DNA from: Clostridia bacterium | Lineage (GTDB): Bacteria > Bacillota > Clostridia > Oscillospirales > CAG-272 | Length of the DNA: 64,000 nucleotides | Reading direction: 5' to 3' | Assembly: GCA_017407835.1 (NCBI GenBank) | Contig: JAFQVV010000026.1 | Span: 235,600 to 299,599 of the forward strand | In this document: positions 16,710-24,893 of the stretch, piece after piece | Layout: the number at the start of each line of letters is the position of its first letter | Numbering within the stretch: position 1 is the first letter of the stretch | Notes under the pieces: model-generated | Seen by the model: the letters and a program-made list of their open reading frames with translations, nothing else | Told to the model about the DNA's origin: nothing | Databases searched by the model: none | Translations under genes and position numbers: made by a program

Positions 16710-16738
16710 TTGAAATTTTCTCTTGAATGTGATATCAT
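16710..16738 (+). promoter_or_regulatory. Probable promoter of the SDR-murB-dnaE group
   Basis: TTGAAA (16710-16715), a 17-base spacer and TATCAT (16733-16738), about 100 bases before the SDR start. Confidence 0.55.
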
Positions 16739-16841
16739 ATGGATATACTGGATTTATATTGCCATATCACGCTTTGTTTTAGTATGCGGCAGATATCGGA
16801 TTTGCATACATCATCCGATCGAATGAAGGGAGAATGCAGAA

Positions 16842-17576
16842 ATGACCGTTGAAGCTACACCGTTTCCCCGACATATTTTGATTACAGGGGGAAGCCGCGG
16901 AATCGGCGCTGCTTGCGTGCGCGCATTTGCGGCAAGAGGAGCATCTGTCGCCTTCTTTTATGCATCGGCTCACGATGCCGCAGCAAAATTGTCTGCCGAA
17001 ACGGGGGCCTTGGCGCTTTGTGCCGATGTGACAGATGCCAGTGCGGTAAAGGACGCGGTTACACGTGCGAGAGCAGAGCTTGGCACGATCGATTGTCTGG
17101 TGAACAACGCCGGCATTGCGCAGTTTCGCCTTTTCACCGATATTACCGAGGATGAATGGATGCGTATGCTGGACGTTCATCTGGGGGGCGCGTTCCGCTG
17201 CACACAAGCTGTTCTGCCCGATATGATTCGTCAAAAATACGGAAGAATTATCAATATTTCCTCAATCTGGGGGCTGACCGGTGCATCTTGTGAGGTGCAT
17301 TATTCGACCGCCAAAGCAGGGATCATCGGTTTGACGCGTGCCTTGGCCAAAGAGCTCGGTCCGTCGGGGATTACGGTGAATTGTGTCGCCCCCGGTGTAA
17401 TTGAAACCGAAATGAATGCTGCGTTGGATGAAGAAACCCGCGCCGTACTTTGTGAGGAAACACCGCTCGGATGCATCGGGCGGGTTGAGGATATTGCCGA
17501 TGCGGTGCTTTACTTTGCATCTGCCCCCTTTGTTACAGGGCAGGTGCTCAGCCCGAACGGCGGTATTGTGATCTAA
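16842..17576 (+). CDS. SDR oxidoreductase, EF-P 5-aminopentanone reductase (YmfI) type
   Basis: 244 residues. It has a Rossmann cofactor site with TGGSRGIG (about residues 15-22), NNAG (about 88-91), and the catalytic Ser-Tyr-Lys as INISSIWGLTGASCEVHYSTAKAG. The SSIWG...EVHYS pattern is what I know from YmfI proteins, which reduce the 5-aminopentanone group on elongation factor P; general 3-oxoacyl-ACP reductases (FabG) are the alternative. No efp gene is in the window. A good GGGAGA ribosome binding site is present. It heads a plus-strand run through dnaE. Confidence 0.8.
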   Translation: MTVEATPFPRHILITGGSRGIGAACVRAFAARGASVAFFYASAHDAAAKLSAETGALALCADVTDASAVKDAVTRARAELGTIDCLVNNAGIAQFRLFTDITEDEWMRMLDVHLGGAFRCTQAVLPDMIRQKYGRIINISSIWGLTGASCEVHYSTAKAGIIGLTRALAKELGPSGITVNCVAPGVIETEMNAALDEETRAVLCEETPLGCIGRVEDIADAVLYFASAPFVTGQVLSPNGGIVI

Positions 17577-17593
17577 TCGAAAGGAAAATGAAG

Positions 17594-18280
17594 ATGAACT
17601 ATACCTGGCTGCTTTTTGATGCCGATAACACCTTGCTTGACTTTAATGCCGCAGAGCGCGTTTCGCTGATCAGTGCGTTGAGCGAACAGGGAATTCCGGT
17701 TGACGAAACTATGATCTCGACCTATCACACCATCAATTCTGCCATCTGGAAACAGATTGAAACGGGAGAATTTGACCGTGAAAATCTCAATGCCGTTCGT
17801 TTCTCCCGCCTGTCCGAGCATTTTGGATTCACCTGTGACGTGGATCGCATGGGGCGTTCCTTTTTCGCCTGTATGGAACAGCAGAAACAACTCATCGACG
17901 GCGCTCTCTCGCTTTGCCAAACACTTGCCGAGCGCTATTCTCTGTATATGATCACCAACGGTACCGCACGAATCCAGCACGGACGTCTCGACGGCACTCC
18001 GCTTCTTGACTGCTTTGACGGGATGTTTATCTCACAAGAAGTTGGGGCCGAAAAGCCAAGCGTGGCGTTCTTTGACGCGGTAGCCGGCGGCATCCCCGGA
18101 TTTTCGCCCGAGAGCGCGCTCGTGATCGGAGATTCGCTTTCCTCCGATATCGCCGGTGGGATTGCTGCCGGCATTGATACCTGTTGGTATAATCCCAGCA
18201 AAAAGTCATGTCCGGATCATATCACACCCACGTATACCGTATCCGATTATACCGAATTGCGCCGTTTGCTATCCGTTTAA
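17594..18280 (+). CDS. HAD-family hydrolase, YjjG-type nucleotidase
   Basis: 228 residues. HAD motif I is LLFDADNTLLDF, motif II MITNGT, motif III lysine in GAEKPSVAFFD, and motif IV VIGDSLSSDIAGG. The helical cap and length fit the YjjG family, which dephosphorylates non-canonical pyrimidine nucleotides. Two ATGs are 6 bases apart at 17588 and 17594; AAGGA is better spaced for the second. The start is 17 bases after the SDR stop and the stop is 9 bases before murB. Confidence 0.85.
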   Translation: MNYTWLLFDADNTLLDFNAAERVSLISALSEQGIPVDETMISTYHTINSAIWKQIETGEFDRENLNAVRFSRLSEHFGFTCDVDRMGRSFFACMEQQKQLIDGALSLCQTLAERYSLYMITNGTARIQHGRLDGTPLLDCFDGMFISQEVGAEKPSVAFFDAVAGGIPGFSPESALVIGDSLSSDIAGGIAAGIDTCWYNPSKKSCPDHITPTYTVSDYTELRRLLSV

Positions 18281-18289
18281 GGAGGAGAC

Positions 18290-19201
18290 ATGGATCGAAT
18301 CGAATTCCTTTGTGCGCAGCTTCGCACAATTGAAGGCTTGTCCGTTTGCCGCGATCATTTGCTTGCCCCGCATACAACTTTCCGTATCGGCGGCCCTGCT
18401 TCGGTCGCGCTCTTTCCCGCATCAACTTCCGCTGCCGCATCCGCGCTGGATCTTCTGAAAGAAACCGATATACCGTTCGCCGTGATCGGAAACGGGAGTA
18501 ATCTGCTTTGCGCAGATGCGGGCTATCACGGCGCGGTACTTTTCACCGGGCAGATGAAGCGGGTAGAATTTTGCCAAAACCGTGTGACCGCTGAATGCGG
18601 TGTTTCTTTGACCGCGCTCGCCGGCGAAGCACAGCGCCGAGGTCTTGATGGACTTGCATTTGCGTATGGGATCCCCGCCAGTGTCGGGGGAGCGCTTCGG
18701 ATGAATGCCGGTGCATATGGCGGCGAGATTGCCGACGTGCTTGCGCAGAGCGTTTGTTATGATACCCTTGATCACACCGAACATACGCTTGACGCACCCG
18801 AGCATGCATTGGCATATCGGCACAGCATCTATGCTGAGCATCCCGAGCGTGTGATTTTATCGGTTACCTTTACGCTTACCCCCGGAGACACCGATGAAAT
18901 CGGCGCGCGGATGCAGGATTATATGCAGCGCCGCCGTACCAAGCAGCCCCTCGAATATCCGAGCGCAGGCAGTGTGTTCAAACGCCCCGTTGGGCACTTC
19001 GCAGGCAAGTTGATCGAGGATTGTGGTCTGAAAGGCTGCACGATTGGCGGCGCGCAGGTATCCGAGAAGCATGCGGGCTTTATCATCAACCGTGGGAACG
19101 CCACGGCAGACGATGTTCTGCGTCTGATTGAACACATCCAAACCACCGTCTTAGCGGCATATGGCGTGACGCTTGAGTGTGAGGTGTGCCGCCTTGGATG
19201 A
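18290..19201 (+). CDS. murB: UDP-N-acetylmuramate dehydrogenase
   Basis: 303 residues, type II-like length. It reduces UDP-GlcNAc-enolpyruvate to UDP-MurNAc in peptidoglycan synthesis using FAD and NADPH. It shows HTTFRIGGPA and VIGNGSNLL in the FAD-binding domain, the GIPASVGGALRMNAGAYGGE loop, YPSAGSVFKRP with the catalytic serine, and the C-terminal HAGFIINRGNATADDV. A strong AAGGAGGAG precedes the ATG. Confidence 0.97.
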   Translation: MDRIEFLCAQLRTIEGLSVCRDHLLAPHTTFRIGGPASVALFPASTSAAASALDLLKETDIPFAVIGNGSNLLCADAGYHGAVLFTGQMKRVEFCQNRVTAECGVSLTALAGEAQRRGLDGLAFAYGIPASVGGALRMNAGAYGGEIADVLAQSVCYDTLDHTEHTLDAPEHALAYRHSIYAEHPERVILSVTFTLTPGDTDEIGARMQDYMQRRRTKQPLEYPSAGSVFKRPVGHFAGKLIEDCGLKGCTIGGAQVSEKHAGFIINRGNATADDVLRLIEHIQTTVLAAYGVTLECEVCRLG

Positions 19202-19205
19202 ACGT

Positions 19206-20123
19206 ATGCACGAAAAAATCAGCGTTGCCGGTGCGTGTCGGCTTGAGTTGACAGAACAGATGCCCAAATCCGCCTGTTGCCGGCGCGCGATGTTGCTCGG
19301 CATGCTCATCTCCGCCCGGATTTCGCCGGATGCAGAAATTACGGCTTTCTATAAAGAAATCGAGGCTGCCGAGACGGCGGCGAAATTACTGCGCCAATGT
19401 TTTTCGGTCAAGAGCGAACCGCAGCCTCTTCGCCGGGGCGCGCATCGCTTCTGGCAGCTGCAATTTTCCTCCCGCCGCCTTGCCGAGCAACTTGTACAGG
19501 CGGGAGAAAAGCTTGATTTTTATACCGCAGATTCCGCCTGCCATGGGTGCACAATCGCGTTTTTGCGCGGCGTATTTGTGGCGTGCGGAACGCTGACATC
19601 TCCCGAAAAAACTTATCACTTGGAGTTTCTTTTGTCAGATTCTGCCCTCGTTCCCGTCGTCAGTGCCGCACTCGAAACCATCGGCGCACAGCCCAAAACA
19701 GCTCAACGCCCCAGAGGGGTTGGACTCTATTTCAAAGGAAGCGGACCAATCGAAGAGTTGCTCGCATCGCTTGGGGCAACCAAAACGGTTTTTTCTCTCA
19801 TCAATGCCAAAATTCTGCGAGAGATTCGCAATCACGAAAACCGGGTTGCCAACTGCGATGCGGGAAATATTCAAAAATCGGTATCGGCAACACAGCGTCA
19901 GCTTGAAGCCATCGAATTTCTCCGTGCCAACGGACGGATGGACAGGCTTGATGATGAACTGCGCAGGACGGCAGAACTCCGTGCGGAAAATCCCGAGCTG
20001 TCGCTGGGGGAACTTGGACTCAAGCTCTCTCCCCACATCTCCAAACCGGGGATGTATCATCGAATGAACAAAATTATCCAAATTGCCGAAGCATTTGCCG
20101 CCGAGGTTCAACGAAAGGAGTAA
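19206..20123 (+). CDS. whiA: WhiA-like DNA-binding protein
   Basis: About 305 residues. The N-terminal LAGLIDADG-like fold shows CCRRAMLLGMLISA and FLRGVFVACGTLTSPEKTYHLEF. The C-terminal helix-turn-helix has NRVANCDAGNIQKSV and LSLGELGLKLSPHISKPGMYHRM. WhiA is a regulator tied to sporulation and cell division in Gram-positives. Start: the ATG at 19206 has only GGA upstream; a TTG at 19194 has GAGGTG at good spacing and would overlap murB, so the true start may be 12 bases earlier. Usual neighbours rapZ and the YvcK-type gene are missing here; murB and dnaE flank it directly. Confidence 0.92.
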   Translation: MHEKISVAGACRLELTEQMPKSACCRRAMLLGMLISARISPDAEITAFYKEIEAAETAAKLLRQCFSVKSEPQPLRRGAHRFWQLQFSSRRLAEQLVQAGEKLDFYTADSACHGCTIAFLRGVFVACGTLTSPEKTYHLEFLLSDSALVPVVSAALETIGAQPKTAQRPRGVGLYFKGSGPIEELLASLGATKTVFSLINAKILREIRNHENRVANCDAGNIQKSVSATQRQLEAIEFLRANGRMDRLDDELRRTAELRAENPELSLGELGLKLSPHISKPGMYHRMNKIIQIAEAFAAEVQRKE

Positions 20124-20126
20124 GCC

Positions 20127-23100
20127 ATGGCAGAGTTTGTCCACCTGCATTTGCACAGCGAATATAGTTTGCTTGACGGTGCTTGTCGAATTGCCGATAT
20201 TCCGGTACGCGCTGCAGAAGCGGGACATACTGCCGTTGCTCTGACCGATCACGGCGTCATGTATGGTGCCGTGGCCTTTTGGCGAGCCTGCCGCGCGGCG
20301 AACATCAAGCCGATTATCGGCTGTGAAGTATATGTCGCCCCTCGTTCTCGATTTGATAAAATCGGCTCTGCGGGTGATGCAAATTATGCGCACCTTGTGC
20401 TGCTTTGCGAAAACGAAATCGGCTATCGCAACCTGATGTATATGGTTTCAAAAAGCTTCACCGAAGGCTTTTACAGCCGCCCCCGTGTGGATATGGAACT
20501 GCTTCGCAGTCATCATGAGGGGTTAATCGCCCTCTCCGCATGTCTTGCCGGATATATTCCGCGCGCGCTGATGCGCGGGGAATATGATGTTGCCCGGCGT
20601 CACGCCGAGGAAATGTCGGCAATTTTCGGTGCGGGAAACTACTATATCGAGCTGCAGGATCACGGCCTGGCGGATCAGCGGGCAATTTTGCCTCAGTTGG
20701 TCGCTCTGGCGCAGGATTGCGGACTGCCGATGGTGGCAACCAATGATGTGCACTATCTGCGCAAGTCGGATGCCTACACGCAAGCCGTGCTGATGTGTAT
20801 TCAAACCAACCGCACGCTGGATGACGGCAAGCCGGTGGGATTTGAAACCAATGAATTTTACTATAAAACTACCGAAGAGATGGAAGCATTGTTCGGGCAA
20901 TATGAAGGCGCAATTGCCAACACGGCACGCATCGCCGAACGGTGCAATGTGGAACTGAATTTTGACGTCCTCTATCAGCCCACCTTCACGCCGCCCGATC
21001 AACGCTCACCTGCTGAGTATTTGCGTGATCTGACCGAGGTCGGCTTTGCACGCCGTGTTGAGGAGGGGCATCTGACATTCTCAGAAGCGCATCCCGAATC
21101 CGAGTACCGTGAGCGTATCAACTATGAGCTCTCGGTGATTGAGCAAATGGGCTATGCCGATTACTTTTTGATCGTACAGGATTACGTCGGCTTTGCCAAG
21201 CGCTCGGGAATTCCCGTTGGCCCCGGGCGCGGATCGGGCGCAGGAAGCCTTGTGGCATATCTGCTGGGGATCACCGATGTCGACTCGATTCGATATGATT
21301 TGCTCTTTGAGCGCTTCCTCAACCCTGAACGAGTCAGTATGCCCGATATTGATATTGATTTCTGTTATGACCGGCGGGATGAGGTTATTGATTATGTCAT
21401 TGATCGCTACGGACGTGACCACGTTGCGCAGATTGTAACCTTCGGTACGCTCGCCGCACGGGCGGCGGTGCGCGATGTCGGCCGTGCGCTGGGGATGTCA
21501 ATCCCCGATGTCGATGCGGTCGCCAATGCGATTCCGCGCGATTTAGGCATTACCCTTGCTGAAGCAATGCAGACCAAAGAACTGCAGGAACAGATGGCGG
21601 CAAGTGCACAGGTTCGCACACTGCTTGATCTTGCCTCGGCAATTGAGGGAATGCCCCGCAATATTTCGGTGCACGCAGCGGGTGTCGTGATTACCGAGCG
21701 TCCGCTGTGGGAATATGTTCCGCTGGCACAGAGCAATGACACACTGGTGACGCAATATGATATGGACACCATTGCCGCGCTTGGGTTGATCAAATTTGAT
21801 TTTCTTGCCCTTCGTTATCTCACCATTCTCTCGGAAGCCGAAGAACAGGTGCGCGAATCGCAGCCCGATTTTTCGCTTGATCGTCTGCCGACCGATGATG
21901 CCAAAACCTATGCCCTCATCTCCCGCGGCGATACAGGCGGTGTGTTTCAGCTTGAATCCGGCGGAATGCGGCAAATGCTGAGCAATCTCAAGCCATCCAG
22001 CATTGATGATATTCTCGCCGCAATCGCGCTCTATCGACCGGGGCCGATGGACTCCATTCCGTTGTATATCGAGCGGCGGCATGATCCGAGCAAGATTGTC
22101 TACTCCATTCCCGCGCTTGAGCCGATTCTGCGGGACACTTACGGATGCATCGTTTATCAGGAGCAGGTCATGCGTATTTTCCGCGAGCTTGCGGGATATA
22201 CCTTCGGCCACGCCGATATCGTACGCCGTGCCATGTCCAAGAAAAAAGCATCGGTTATGGCAGCCGAGAGAGAAAGCTTTCTCGCGGGGACGGCGGCGCG
22301 CGGCATTGATGCGCAGGCCGCAATCGGACTCTTTGAGGAAATGGCGAGCTTTGCCAACTATGCTTTCAACAAATCTCACGCCGCGGCGTATGCCATGATT
22401 TCCTATCGGACAGCCTATCTGAAGGCACATCATCCCCGTGCATATTTCGCAGCACTGCTGACCTCTGTGCTTGGCAGTACGGTGAAGATTGCCGAGTATA
22501 TTGCCGAGTGCGGCAAGCGCGGAATTGCCGTCCTTCCTCCCGATATCAACGAAAGCCGCATGACCTTCCATGTCTGCGATGGGGGCATTCGGTTCGGCCT
22601 GCTCGCCATCAAAAATGTCGGCAGACAGTTCATCGATGCCATTCTGCGCGAGCGCAGCAAGCGTCGGTTTTCATCGTTCGACAATTTCGTCGAGCGCATG
22701 GCCGGCTCGGATCTGAACAAGCGCCAAATCGAAGCATTGATCAAAACAGGCTGCTTTGATCGGCTCGGCATGGGAAGGGCGCGTCTGCTTGCTGCGTATG
22801 AGCAAATTCTGGAGAGCATCAGCGCCAAAAACAGAACAAATCTGATCGGTCAGCTGGATATTTTTTCGGCATTGTCGAACGAGACGTCGGCACCGAGCGG
22901 ATTCGTTTATCCCGAACGTCCTGAGCTGACACTGCGGGAAAAGCTGGCGATGGAGCGAGAATGTGCGGGTATGTACTTCTCGGGACATTTGTTGGACAGC
23001 TATACCGCACAGATTGAGGATATTTCTCCCACACCCGTTTACCGCTTGCTTGAAGCACACAGCGAAGATGGAGATGCCGCCGATGCAGAACGCTTCGCCG

Positions 23101-23639
23101 ACAAGAAAACGGTTTGCGTTGTGGGTATTATCACCTCCTGCACAAGAAAATCCACCAAACGCGGGGACAGCATGCTCTTCTTTACCCTGGAGGATCGTCT
23201 GGGTGAGATTGAAGTGGTCGCATTTCCGCGGCAGTATGAGACTTATGCCGAGCTCTTGCACACCGACAGCGCCGTTTGCTTGCGGGCTTCCGTGTCGGTT
23301 CGCCCGGATGAGACGCCAAAGCTCCTGCTCAACGAAGCGGTTGGCTTGATCGAAAACGATCGCTATGAAAAACAAGAAAACAGCAAACAAAGCCCGCCGC
23401 CCACACCAAGACCTGCACCGAACAAGCCGAAAAAACTCTATCTGCGCGTGCCTGACACTGCGTGTATGCCGTACCGAAAAGCGCTGAATCTCGTGCAAAT
23501 TTTCGAAGGCAATACCGATGTTGTCATGTTTGATTGTTCGACTTCCAAATATGTTCGCGTCGCCGGTGTTGCACTCAGTGAGCGAATTCTGCGAGAATTT
23601 ATTGCAATTCTCGGCGAGGAAAATGTAAAATATCAGTAA
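20127..23639 (+). CDS. dnaE: DNA polymerase III alpha subunit, DnaE type
   Basis: 1170 residues, full length. The N-terminal PHP domain begins VHLHLHSEYSLLDGA. The catalytic palm holds GPGRGSGAGSLVAYLLGI and the metal-binding PDIDIDF (about residues 409-415), followed by the finger domain (GGVFQLESGGMRQML). The helix-hairpin-helix region is near KRQIEALIKTGCFDRLG, and an OB-fold sits near residue 990 (VGIITSCTRKSTKRGDSMLF). It is the replicative or lagging-strand polymerase. AAAGGAG precedes the ATG; it follows whiA by 3 bases. Confidence 0.97.
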   Translation: MAEFVHLHLHSEYSLLDGACRIADIPVRAAEAGHTAVALTDHGVMYGAVAFWRACRAANIKPIIGCEVYVAPRSRFDKIGSAGDANYAHLVLLCENEIGYRNLMYMVSKSFTEGFYSRPRVDMELLRSHHEGLIALSACLAGYIPRALMRGEYDVARRHAEEMSAIFGAGNYYIELQDHGLADQRAILPQLVALAQDCGLPMVATNDVHYLRKSDAYTQAVLMCIQTNRTLDDGKPVGFETNEFYYKTTEEMEALFGQYEGAIANTARIAERCNVELNFDVLYQPTFTPPDQRSPAEYLRDLTEVGFARRVEEGHLTFSEAHPESEYRERINYELSVIEQMGYADYFLIVQDYVGFAKRSGIPVGPGRGSGAGSLVAYLLGITDVDSIRYDLLFERFLNPERVSMPDIDIDFCYDRRDEVIDYVIDRYGRDHVAQIVTFGTLAARAAVRDVGRALGMSIPDVDAVANAIPRDLGITLAEAMQTKELQEQMAASAQVRTLLDLASAIEGMPRNISVHAAGVVITERPLWEYVPLAQSNDTLVTQYDMDTIAALGLIKFDFLALRYLTILSEAEEQVRESQPDFSLDRLPTDDAKTYALISRGDTGGVFQLESGGMRQMLSNLKPSSIDDILAAIALYRPGPMDSIPLYIERRHDPSKIVYSIPALEPILRDTYGCIVYQEQVMRIFRELAGYTFGHADIVRRAMSKKKASVMAAERESFLAGTAARGIDAQAAIGLFEEMASFANYAFNKSHAAAYAMISYRTAYLKAHHPRAYFAALLTSVLGSTVKIAEYIAECGKRGIAVLPPDINESRMTFHVCDGGIRFGLLAIKNVGRQFIDAILRERSKRRFSSFDNFVERMAGSDLNKRQIEALIKTGCFDRLGMGRARLLAAYEQILESISAKNRTNLIGQLDIFSALSNETSAPSGFVYPERPELTLREKLAMERECAGMYFSGHLLDSYTAQIEDISPTPVYRLLEAHSEDGDAADAERFADKKTVCVVGIITSCTRKSTKRGDSMLFFTLEDRLGEIEVVAFPRQYETYAELLHTDSAVCLRASVSVRPDETPKLLLNEAVGLIENDRYEKQENSKQSPPPTPRPAPNKPKKLYLRVPDTACMPYRKALNLVQIFEGNTDVVMFDCSTSKYVRVAGVALSERILREFIAILGEENVKYQ

Positions 23640-23651
23640 AGGAGAAGATTC

Positions 23652-24338
23652 ATGCCGAACCTTTTTCAAAGAAAGAACGCCGTTCGGGGGCGAATGGTCT
23701 ATCGTGCTACGGGTAAGCTTGCCCGTCCATTGGCGTTTCTGCTGCGTTATCTGTTCTGGGTGCTTGTCGGTATTGCCATTTTGAGCGTTATCTGTATGCT
23801 TATTCTGACGCTCGTGCGCACATCGGTCGATCATCTCCTCCTCTCGCCTTATCTGCAAGCCGAAACGGGTGCTAACGGCAATACGGTTTATCATGTCAAT
23901 TACGGCGGTGGGGTTGAGGCAACTATTGCAGAAGACCGAGTTACACTTTCCGCTGCCAAAACCGCACTTTATGCCGGATTGGCGCAGATTTGCCTGTCAT
24001 GCCTGATTTTGGCACCGATCTGCCGCTTTGTCTCCATTCTGCTGCACAATCTGGCCCAAGGGAACTACGGGGATAAGAAAAACCCCGATATGATCTGCTT
24101 CAGCGCGCTGACTTTGCTTGTCGGCTCACCGATCTTTTCGATCGTATCGGGATATTTCCGCTATCTTCTGCAAAAAGCCTTTGCCGGGCCGGGAATGCTG
24201 ATCAGATTTGTTTTTGATCCCGACTGGTTTGGAATCGGTGCGGCATTGCTTCTGCTGCTGGCAGGATTCGTGTACGGTTGTGAAAATCACCGGCTTTCCG
24301 CAGAACTGCCCTGTGTGCAAGATAATGACGGCGATTAA
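23652..24338 (+). CDS. Membrane protein of unknown function
   Basis: 228 residues with four clear hydrophobic segments (about residues 31-56, 102-126, 145-170 and 196-214), separated by a soluble stretch (about 58-95). The layout recalls DUF2975-type four-helix proteins (an LHNLAQGNYG-like loop after helix 2), but I cannot confirm the family. AAAGGAGAAG precedes the ATG. It follows dnaE by 12 bases and its stop overlaps the end of the minus-strand gene at 24335. Confidence 0.75.
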   Translation: MPNLFQRKNAVRGRMVYRATGKLARPLAFLLRYLFWVLVGIAILSVICMLILTLVRTSVDHLLLSPYLQAETGANGNTVYHVNYGGGVEATIAEDRVTLSAAKTALYAGLAQICLSCLILAPICRFVSILLHNLAQGNYGDKKNPDMICFSALTLLVGSPIFSIVSGYFRYLLQKAFAGPGMLIRFVFDPDWFGIGAALLLLLAGFVYGCENHRLSAELPCVQDNDGD

Positions 24339-24724
24339 CTGCTATAATCTTCCGTAATGGCGCGAAGTGCAGCTTCACCGCAGACGACAATCCCCTCGGC
24401 AAGCATTTCGCGATCCCGGCGGGGAAGTGTTTTGACATACACATCGAGAATTTCATAGAGTACGGTACGCTCGGAATTGTAGATTCCGATCTTGCCTTCA
24501 TGCTCTACCAGCAGATATTCTCGCATGCTCGCCGATTTTTCTTCAAGCGCCTCAATACGAACGGCGAGTTTACGTATCTCTGCGGCAGTATCGGTTTCTT
24601 GCGTCCGATGTTGGCGATTTGCCGAGAGACAGACCAGCAAGCCGCTTGCCGAGAGAACCAGGCATAAGATCAGCAGCGCAATAAAAATTGGTTTGCGGTA
24701 TCTGATCAAATTGATTTTTTGCAT
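24335..24724 (-). CDS. BofC C-terminal-like small membrane-anchored protein
   Basis: 129 residues. It has a signal-anchor helix (about residues 12-33), a short coiled coil (about 43-67), and a C-terminal domain with VEHEGKIGIYNSERTVLYEI followed by LDVYVKTLPRRDREMLAEGI. This last pattern (x-Y/H-E/N-G-K-I-x-V/I-Y, then D-x-x-V-x-x-L-P-x-x-D-R) matches what I know of the BofC C-terminal domain family, common in spore formers. BofC itself restrains the SpoIVB protease; this protein lacks the rest of BofC. It is divergent from the PBP gene and overlaps the upstream membrane gene tail-to-tail by 4 bases. Confidence 0.7.
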   Translation of the reverse strand: MQKINLIRYRKPIFIALLILCLVLSASGLLVCLSANRQHRTQETDTAAEIRKLAVRIEALEEKSASMREYLLVEHEGKIGIYNSERTVLYEILDVYVKTLPRRDREMLAEGIVVCGEAALRAITEDYSS

Positions 24725-24893
24725 TTTTTCTGTTTCCTTTGCCGTTTTTTTCGTTTCTGCACGTATTCTTTCCCAAAATTCATACTGTATTCAAAAAGTA
24801 CGCGTATAATAAGTTCGGGATATTCTCGGCATAATAAGGATAACCAACCGAAACCAACCAAAGGGGGAGCGTTCGGGAGAGCGCATAGATAAC

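Noticed and set aside
22671..23894. Open frame of 407 codons antisense to dnaE
   Set aside because: dnaE is complete and has conserved motifs throughout this region.
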